This document shows, piece after piece, positions 1 to 4,296 of a stretch of DNA of 7,489 nt. This DNA comes from an uncultured Moraxella sp. (GTDB taxonomy: Bacteria; Pseudomonadota; Gammaproteobacteria; Pseudomonadales; Moraxellaceae): the NCBI GenBank assembly GCA_927911235.1, contig CAKMOY010000098.1:1-7489 (forward strand), in the 5' to 3' direction. Numbering within the stretch: the stretch's first letter is position 1; each line of letters opens with the position of its first letter. Position numbers and translations under genes: made by a program. The notes below the pieces were generated by a model. It had not been told where the DNA came from. It saw nothing but the letters and a program-made list of their open reading frames with translations, and ran no database searches.

Positions 1-7
1 TTTTTTC

Positions 8-118
8 TTATGTCGAATTTAGGTTAAATAAAGTTAAAATGATGGCACTTGTTAAACCACCGAAAAAGCTAAATTGCCACAATGTATTTAATACAGGATA
101 ATCAGTTTTTTCAGTCAT
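8..118 (-). CDS. Possible small membrane peptide downstream of the GbsR-type regulator (36 aa)
   Basis: This reading frame on the minus strand starts with ATG and ends with TAA, giving 36 residues beginning MTEKTDYPVLNTLWQFSFF. A polar N-terminus is followed by a hydrophobic stretch (about residues 14-33) long enough for one membrane span. It starts 20 bases after the stop of the regulator on the same strand, so the two could share a transcript. The ribosome binding site is weak: a GAG lies about 9 bases before the ATG. I do not recognise the family. It could be a real single-pass membrane protein co-regulated with the regulator, the truncated front of a longer gene, or a chance frame. The window ends just beyond it, so its downstream context cannot be seen. 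The compact hydrophobic design and operon position favour a real gene, but only moderately. Confidence 0.45.
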   Translation of the reverse strand: MTEKTDYPVLNTLWQFSFFGGLTSAIILTLFNLNST

Positions 119-138
119 AATCAATTCTCATTCATCAT

Positions 139-660
139 TTATTTCAAAAACTTTTGAATCGTAGCCCCAAGTTTTAAGATACGATTAAGGGTCGTTGTAG
201 AAAGTTTTAACATTTCATTCGCCCAAGTCGTCAGCGTATCTACAAAATTATGCGTATCTTTAATGCGTTTTTGCACATCAGCATTCTCATTTCCAAACTC
301 AGGGTCATCAATCAAATTCGCCAAAAAATCCACCGTTGGGGCAAGCTCACGGCGATAACGCTGTTCCACAATCACTTTGGCAAGCTCCCACACATCATTA
401 CTGGCACTGGTAAAATAATCCCGTCTGTCGCCCATGATATGCACGGTTTGCACCAAATTTAGGCTTTGCAATTCCTTGATACTATTGCTCACGTTGGAGC
501 GAGCCACGCCAAGCGTGTCTGTGATTTCTTCGGCATTCATCGGTTTATCCACCAAATACAATAACGCATGAATCTGCGACACGGTGCGGTTTACGCCCCA
601 TTTGTTGCCCATTTCGCCCCAATGTAAAATGAATTTTTCCATCGTTGGTGTGAGTTTCAT
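139..660 (-). CDS. GbsR/MarR-family winged-helix transcriptional regulator
   Basis: A DNA-binding repressor-type protein of the GbsR branch of the MarR superfamily, 173 residues from the start chosen here. The family signature is clear: an N-terminal HWGEMGNKWGVNRT block (residues 13-26), then a helix-turn-helix (about 43-69, with GVARSNVSNSIKELQ as recognition region) and a wing carrying MGDRRDYF (76-83). The C-terminal half is helical and probably forms the dimer. In Bacillus, GbsR senses choline and controls glycine betaine synthesis. The ligand here is unknown, because no betaine gene is in the window. An upstream in-frame ATG at 699 would add 13 residues. I prefer the ATG at 660 because a GGGGA ribosome binding site sits 5 bases before it, family members usually begin near MxLTP, and the best promoter would start transcription downstream of 699. 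The gene is divergent from era and has a perfect palindrome in its promoter, suggesting autoregulation. Confidence 0.88.
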   Translation of the reverse strand: MKLTPTMEKFILHWGEMGNKWGVNRTVSQIHALLYLVDKPMNAEEITDTLGVARSNVSNSIKELQSLNLVQTVHIMGDRRDYFTSASNDVWELAKVIVEQRYRRELAPTVDFLANLIDDPEFGNENADVQKRIKDTHNFVDTLTTWANEMLKLSTTTLNRILKLGATIQKFLK

Positions 661-690
661 AAATTTCCCCAGTGTGTTAAGATTTTCTAT

Positions 691-719
691 ATTTTGCATT
701 TTTTATAAATTTCTGTCAA
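691..719 (-). promoter_or_regulatory. Candidate sigma-70 promoter of the GbsR-type regulator
   Basis: Reading the minus strand, a perfect -35 hexamer TTGACA (714-719) is followed after 17 bases by a -10-like CAAAAT (691-696, 4 of 6 consensus). Transcription would begin near 684, giving a leader of about 25 bases before the ATG at 660. The -35 lies inside the inverted repeat at 701-736, so a protein bound there would block the polymerase. The placement also implies that the longer start at 699 would not be on the transcript. This is a pattern match only. Confidence 0.5.
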
Positions 720-736
720 TACAGAAATTTATAAAA
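701..736. promoter_or_regulatory. Perfect 16-bp inverted repeat, probable operator of the GbsR-type regulator
   Basis: The left arm TTTTATAAATTTCTGT (701-716) and the right arm ACAGAAATTTATAAAA (721-736) are exact reverse complements separated by CAAT. The arms are longer than a usual MarR-type site and include a TTCTGT/ACAGAA core. The repeat covers the -35 of the regulator promoter and lies 83 bases before era. It is not followed by a T-run that would make it a terminator, and both neighbouring genes read away from it. A dimeric regulator binding site is the simplest reading, with the adjacent GbsR-type protein the natural candidate. Which protein binds is inference. Confidence 0.7.
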
Positions 737-818
737 TTTTTAACTTGTCAAAAAATTACTGAAAAATTTAACAAATTCGCCTACAATAAGCACAATAAAT
801 CCAAATTTTGAGAAAACC

Positions 819-1820
819 ATGAACGACAACCACAATGACAACCAAAACAACGACATTATCAGCCAATTTTTTGACCCAAGCGAAAACGAACCACAGCGAG
901 CCGAAGACTTTCGCACAGGCTATGTGGCGATTGTCGGTCGCCCAAATGTTGGTAAATCTACCTTGATGAACCATGTTTTGGGGCAAAAACTCTCTATCAC
1001 ATCTCGCAAACCACAGACCACTCGCCACCGCATTACGGGTATTTTTACCAATGAAGAAATGCAGGCGATTTTTGTGGATACACCGGGTATTCACAGCAAA
1101 GAAGTCAAAATGATTAACGAGCGTATGAACCAAACCGCTACTTCAGCATTGGCGGACGTGGACGTGGTGCTGTTTGTCATTGACAGTTTAAAATGGGTGG
1201 GCGATGATGAGTTGGTGTTCGCCAAAATCCAAAACCTTGATGTGCCTGTCGTTGCGGTGATTAACAAAAGCGACACGATAAAACAAAAAGGCGAATTGTT
1301 TCCATTGTTAGAAAAACTGCACAATACAGGCGTATTTGCCGATATTGTGCCGATTTCTGCCTTGCGTGGGCATAATTTGGATGAACTTGTTAAAGTGATT
1401 GGCAAATATTTGCCGATTGCCGAGCCGATTTATGATAGCGAGCAGATTACCGACCGTTCTGAGCGGTTTTTAGCGAGCGAAATTATCCGTGAAAAAGTCA
1501 TGCGAACGTCAGGCGATGAAATTCCGTACGATTTGACCGTGCAAATTGACACTTACAAGGACGAACCTGCCCACCAAGACCCAAAAACAGGCAAATGGCG
1601 AAAAGCGGTAACGTTCGTTGATGCGACTATTTTTGTGGAGCGACAAGGGCAAAAAGTGATTGTGATTGGCGATAAAGGCGAAAAAATCAAACAAATTGGT
1701 ATGGATGCTCGTCTTGATATGGAAAAAATGTTTGGTAAAAAAATCATGCTCACGCTTTGGGTAAAAGTCAAAAAAGGCTGGAGCGATGATGATAGAGCTT
1801 TGACAAGTTTGGGTTATTGA
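819..1820 (+). CDS. era: GTPase Era
   Basis: An essential GTPase that binds 16S rRNA near its 3' end and helps mature the 30S ribosomal subunit. All GTPase motifs are present: G1 GRPNVGKS (40-47), G2 region in TTRHRI (67-72), G3 DTPG (87-90), G4 NKSD (149-152) and G5 SAL (180-182). The C-terminal KH domain carries the GDKG loop (284-287) and ends WSDDDRALTSLGY, very close to other Era proteins. The protein has 333 residues against about 301 in E. coli. The excess is mainly an Asn/Asp-rich N-terminal tail of about 33 residues, plus a small insertion around 245-262. No other Met precedes the P-loop, so the ATG at 819 is the only standard start. A GAG 6 bases upstream is a modest ribosome binding site, and TACAAT at 782-787 is a possible -10. 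rnc, the usual upstream neighbour, is absent here. recO follows immediately. Confidence 0.97.
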   Translation: MNDNHNDNQNNDIISQFFDPSENEPQRAEDFRTGYVAIVGRPNVGKSTLMNHVLGQKLSITSRKPQTTRHRITGIFTNEEMQAIFVDTPGIHSKEVKMINERMNQTATSALADVDVVLFVIDSLKWVGDDELVFAKIQNLDVPVVAVINKSDTIKQKGELFPLLEKLHNTGVFADIVPISALRGHNLDELVKVIGKYLPIAEPIYDSEQITDRSERFLASEIIREKVMRTSGDEIPYDLTVQIDTYKDEPAHQDPKTGKWRKAVTFVDATIFVERQGQKVIVIGDKGEKIKQIGMDARLDMEKMFGKKIMLTLWVKVKKGWSDDDRALTSLGY

Positions 1821-1821
1821 T

Positions 1822-2589
1822 TTGCGAAATCAACCCCTAACAGGCTATGTACTTCACCAAAAACCTTACGGCGAAAATCGTAGCCTAATTTACTTTTTTT
1901 CGCAAGAATTGGGCTTGGTGCATGGCATTGGCAAAAAAAACTTACCCTTATTTTATCAAATTCAGCTTTTCGCCACAGGCAAAAACAGCCTAAAAACCTT
2001 TAGCCAAAGCCAAATTATTTATCAAAATAACCAACAAATTTTTAGCAAAAATCACGGCAAAAGCAATTTAGCAGGTTTATATATTAACGAACTTTTGTTA
2101 AAAATTTTTGGCGTATCCAACGTAGAAGACGCAACGCCAAACCTTTGGCAACAATACGCCCAAACGATTAACGCCATTTTATTATTATTTCAAGATGACA
2201 ATCAAAATGACAAATGGAGATTGCATTTTTATTTACGCCATTTTGAAACGGTATTGTTAAATGAACTTGGCTATGCCATTGATTTTTCACAAGATAACTT
2301 GCAAAATTCCATTGAAAAAACCTGTTTTTATCACTATCAATTAGAACAAGGTTTTTGTTTTAGCAATGAAAGGCAAAAAAATGCGATTTTGGGTGAAAAT
2401 TTGTTAATTTGGCAAAATTTATTGGATAATCCGCAAACTTTTGATGAGTTTTTTTGCCAAAATTTAACGAAAACGCCGATATTATTAACCGATTTTGCCA
2501 AAATTTATCGTAATATTTTGGATAATTTACTCAATTATCAACCACTCAAAAGCCGTGAATTGTGGCAACAAATGATAAAATATCAATAG
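1822..2589 (+). CDS. recO: DNA repair protein RecO
   Basis: A recombination mediator of the RecFOR pathway that helps load RecA onto single-stranded DNA coated with SSB. The N-terminus (residues 1-80) matches the RecO OB-fold: the opening after the start, LTGYVLHQKPYGENRSLIYFF, is the typical strand pattern, followed by a G-L-V-H-G-I-G-K-K turn. The rest is mostly helical, with ELLLKIFG and HFETVLLNELGY resembling conserved parts of the RecO C-terminal domain. Length is 255 residues against about 242 in E. coli. The only plausible start is TTG at 1822, because no ATG or GTG lies between it and an upstream in-frame stop at 1801. It begins one base after the era stop, with no clear ribosome binding site, so translation is probably coupled to era. 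The gene is visibly more AT-rich than era and its sequence is divergent, as usual for RecO. An A8 run inside it (1933-1940) does not break the frame. Confidence 0.93.
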   Translation: MRNQPLTGYVLHQKPYGENRSLIYFFSQELGLVHGIGKKNLPLFYQIQLFATGKNSLKTFSQSQIIYQNNQQIFSKNHGKSNLAGLYINELLLKIFGVSNVEDATPNLWQQYAQTINAILLLFQDDNQNDKWRLHFYLRHFETVLLNELGYAIDFSQDNLQNSIEKTCFYHYQLEQGFCFSNERQKNAILGENLLIWQNLLDNPQTFDEFFCQNLTKTPILLTDFAKIYRNILDNLLNYQPLKSRELWQQMIKYQ

Positions 2590-2606
2590 CTTACAAAGGA
2601 AAAATC

Positions 2607-3352
2607 ATGAATAAAAAACAAACCTTTACTCGGTGTAAATATTGACCATATCGCTACTTTGCGAAACGCTCGTGGCGTGGATTACCCTGACCCTGTACAA
2701 GGGGCGTTGATTTGCGAGCAAGCAGGAGCGGACGGCATTACGCTACATTTGCGAGAAGACCGCAGACACATCAAAGATGCGGACGTGTACGCCATGAAAA
2801 AAAGCCTTAAAAAACCCGTATGACCTAGAAATGGCAGTAACGGAAGAAATGCTCGCTATTGCCTGTGATGTTAAGCCAGAATGGGTGTGCCTAGTACCAG
2901 AAAAACGCCAAGAAGTCACCACCGAAGGCGGACTTGACGTGATTGGCAATAGCGAAAAAATCGCTCATGCCATTGCAAAATTGCACCAAGTTGGCACGCA
3001 AGTTTCGCTATTTATTGACCCAGACATCGCCCAAATTGAAAAAAGCATTGAACTTGGAGCAGATGCGATTGAACTGCATACAGGGGCATATGCTGAATAT
3101 TGGCTAGAAAAAGACACCACAAAAATTGATAAAGAGCTACAACGCATAAAATTAGCGGTTAATCTCGCCAAAGACAGAAAGCCAAGTTTACTGGTAAATG
3201 CAGGACACGGTTTAACTCGTGAAAATGTCGCACCGATTGCCGAAATTGACGATATTCACGAACTGAATATCGGTCATGCCATTATCGCCGATAGCGTGTT
3301 TATGGGGCTTGACAATGCGGTAAAAGCGATGAGAAATGCTTTTGATAATTAA
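2607..3352 (+). pseudogene. pdxJ: Pyridoxine 5'-phosphate synthase, broken by two frameshifts
   Basis: PdxJ joins 3-amino-2-oxopropyl phosphate and 1-deoxyxylulose 5-phosphate to make pyridoxine 5'-phosphate, the last ring-forming step of DXP-dependent vitamin B6 synthesis. The gene starts with ATG at 2607 behind a good AAAGGA site, 17 bases after recO. The ATG frame stops at 2643. The homology continues one frame over ([18 protein letters not shown] through HLREDRRHI) until a stop at 2821, then in the third frame from LEMAVTEEM to the TAA at 3350. Removing one A from the A6 run 2613-2618, and one from A7 at 2797-2803 or A6 at 2809-2814, restores 247 codons; E. coli PdxJ has 243. The junction then reads [14 protein letters not shown]. 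All three catalytic residues remain encoded: His of LHLRE, Glu of DLEMA and His of NAGHGL. Nothing else in the gene looks decayed. This is a very recent mutation, a sequencing error, or a frame rescued by slippage. Confidence 0.87.
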
Positions 3353-3364
3353 GAAAAACTTAAC

Positions 3365-3396
3365 AACCTGTCGCATCTTCGCTATGCTTTTTGGTT
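3365..3396 (+). terminator. Weak terminator-like hairpin after pdxJ
   Basis: GCAT (3373-3376) can pair with ATGC (3384-3387) around a 7-base loop and is followed by TTTTT. AACC (3365-3368) and GGTT (3393-3396) could form an outer stem. It lies between the convergent ends of pdxJ and the pilin gene, where a terminator would be expected. The stem is short, so the call is tentative. Confidence 0.25.
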
Positions 3397-3400
3397 TTAA

Positions 3401-3892
3401 TCATACCTGTTTGCTAAAGGTAACTTTAAACATATTTTGAGTTTCTAAATCATTGGGGCAGTATTTGATATGCCCCATATGTCCAATCGGATTGCCATTC
3501 TGCGGTTTAAAATCCACATAAATCCTGTTTAAACCGACACTTAAGCGTATCTTGCCATAACGATTTGGCACAGCTGTAAACTCACGCAATGCATCCACGC
3601 CATCATCAAAACGATGATTGCCATTTTTATCAATAAAACTTAACAAAAATTCACCATTTCTCGCAACACAGACCCGATTGGCATCAGCGGCACATATGGT
3701 TAAGATATTTTGATAAATCATTGCATCTTGCTTGGCATTTACCAAAAAAGTTTGCAATATATTATTGACGCTTTGGGCTTCCATTTTTTTGAGCTGTTCT
3801 ACAAAGCTCGGCACGGCAATCGCAGCGACAATCCCAACAACTGACACCGTTATCAAAAACTCAATCAAAGTAAACCCACAAGTTTTTTTCAA
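3401..3892 (-). CDS. FimT/GspH-like minor type IV pilin (prepilin-like protein)
   Basis: A secreted pilin-like subunit, probably a minor pilin that primes or modifies type IV pili. From the TTG start at 3892 the protein is 163 residues: leader MKKTCG, then FTLIEFLITVSVVGIVAAIAVPSF. This is the classic class III signal cut by prepilin peptidase after Gly6, with Glu at mature position 5 and a hydrophobic helix to about residue 30. The globular part has FIDKNGNHRFDDGVDALREF (86-105), typical of the GspH/FimT domain, three Cys (67, 75, 145) and a late FKPQNGNPIG (128-137). The frame is open to an ATG at 4108, but that adds 72 AT-rich residues unlike a prepilin leader. A GGA 8 bases before the TTG supports the short form. 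It stands alone, convergent to pdxJ, with no other pilus gene in view. An overlapping leader frame is described under findings. Confidence 0.82.
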   Translation of the reverse strand: MKKTCGFTLIEFLITVSVVGIVAAIAVPSFVEQLKKMEAQSVNNILQTFLVNAKQDAMIYQNILTICAADANRVCVARNGEFLLSFIDKNGNHRFDDGVDALREFTAVPNRYGKIRLSVGLNRIYVDFKPQNGNPIGHMGHIKYCPNDLETQNMFKVTFSKQV

Positions 3893-3999
3893 AATAAAAT
3901 TCCAAAGCAAAAAATCATCACTATCATAAGAAAAAAAATCATAATTTTCCACAAAAAAATATAAAAACGTAAAAAAATGTAAAATAATTGTAGTTTCTC

Positions 4000-4014
4000 G
4001 TGATAAAATATCAC
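4000..4014. promoter_or_regulatory. 15-bp dyad GTGATA-AAA-TATCAC upstream of the pilin gene
   Basis: GTGATA (4000-4005) and TATCAC (4009-4014) are perfect reverse complements around AAA, about 108 bases upstream of the pilin TTG start. The half-site spacing (GTGA-N7-TCAC) is one base too wide for a standard CRP site. It may be an operator for an unidentified regulator of the pilin gene. It could also be chance in AT-rich DNA. Confidence 0.3.
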
Positions 4015-4152
4015 AGATGACTAGCAAAAAAAATCTTTTTGCATTAAAATTCCACCATATCAACAACTGGTATAGTCTATCTATTATTGGTGTGCATTTT
4101 TTAATCAAATTTATACAAAAACCATAAAGATTTTAAGGTTTTTTGTAATAAT

Positions 4153-4182
4153 TTGACGAAAAAATAAAAAAATGGTTGTTAT
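4153..4182 (+). promoter_or_regulatory. Candidate ompA promoter
   Basis: TTGACG (4153-4158, 5 of 6 consensus) is followed after 18 bases by TGTTAT (4177-4182, 4 of 6). Transcription would start near 4189 and give a leader of about 107 bases, similar in scale to the long leaders of other ompA mRNAs. A weaker alternative -10-like TACGAT lies at 4243. The choice is tentative. Confidence 0.35.
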
Positions 4183-4191
4183 TTTAATGAT

Positions 4192-4293
4192 AAAACGTTA
4201 AGCTATTAACAACTGAAGTTTTAGGGTGGGTTTGCACTCACTTACGATAGGTAGACTATCATTTGTAACTTAAAGACAAATCCTTCTGGAGGA
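4192..4293 (+). promoter_or_regulatory. Structured 5' leader and strong ribosome binding site of ompA
   Basis: Four consecutive stem-loops can be drawn: GTTAA/TTAAC (4197-4210, extendable by AAAAC at 4192-4196 and GTTTT at 4218-4222), GTGGG/CTCAC with one G-U pair (4226-4241), GATAG/CTATC (4246-4260) and ATTTGT/ACAAAT (4261-4281). A further TCCT (4281-4284) could pair with the AGGA of the ribosome binding site (4290-4293). The site itself is a consensus GGAGG (4288-4292), 4 bases before the ATG. Structured ompA leaders in enterobacteria stabilise the mRNA and are targets of small RNAs. A similar role here is inference. Confidence 0.4.
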
Positions 4294-4296
4294 ATT

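Larger units (their letters stand above)
3893..4296. other. AT-rich divergent spacer between the pilin gene and ompA
   Basis: About 400 bases without a convincing full-length gene. The left part is the upstream region of the pilin: a T8 tract on the minus strand (3931-3938), a possible 17-codon hydrophobic frame (3889-3942) and the dyad at 4000-4014. An imperfect AT-rich inverted repeat lies at 4115-4146 (ACAAAAACC against GGTTTTTTGT). The right part holds the ompA promoter region and structured leader. The pilin frame stays open back to 4108, but its composition there is not that of a protein. Confidence 0.6.

Noticed and set aside
250..462. Plus-strand open frame across the regulator
   Set aside because: It is the antisense shadow of the conserved GbsR-type coding sequence, and no ribosome binding site or family resemblance was seen.
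701..736. LexA box (CTGT...ACAG) in the palindrome
   Set aside because: The spacing between CTGT and ACAG is 4 bases, not the 8 of a LexA site, and the symmetry extends well beyond that core.
701..736. Terminator hairpin between the regulator and era
   Set aside because: Both genes read away from it, and the arms are AT-rich with no GC-rich stem and T-tract arrangement.
1091..1405. Minus-strand open frame inside era
   Set aside because: It is the antisense shadow of a strongly conserved gene, has Ser/Thr-rich shadow composition, and matches no family. The same holds for other antisense frames inside ompA, typA and pdxJ.
2831..3352. The 173-codon frame as a complete gene from its own ATG
   Set aside because: It is the back two thirds of PdxJ. 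The missing front, including His of LHLRE, is encoded just upstream in other frames, so this is one broken gene.
4000..4014. CRP/Vfr binding site
   Set aside because: GTGA and TCAC are 7 bases apart rather than 6, and the flanking T and A of TGTGA are not both present.
3893..4108. N-terminal extension of the pilin to the ATG at 4108
   Set aside because: It would place 72 extra aromatic and AT-driven residues before the prepilin cleavage site. The short TTG start gives a normal leader and has a ribosome binding site.
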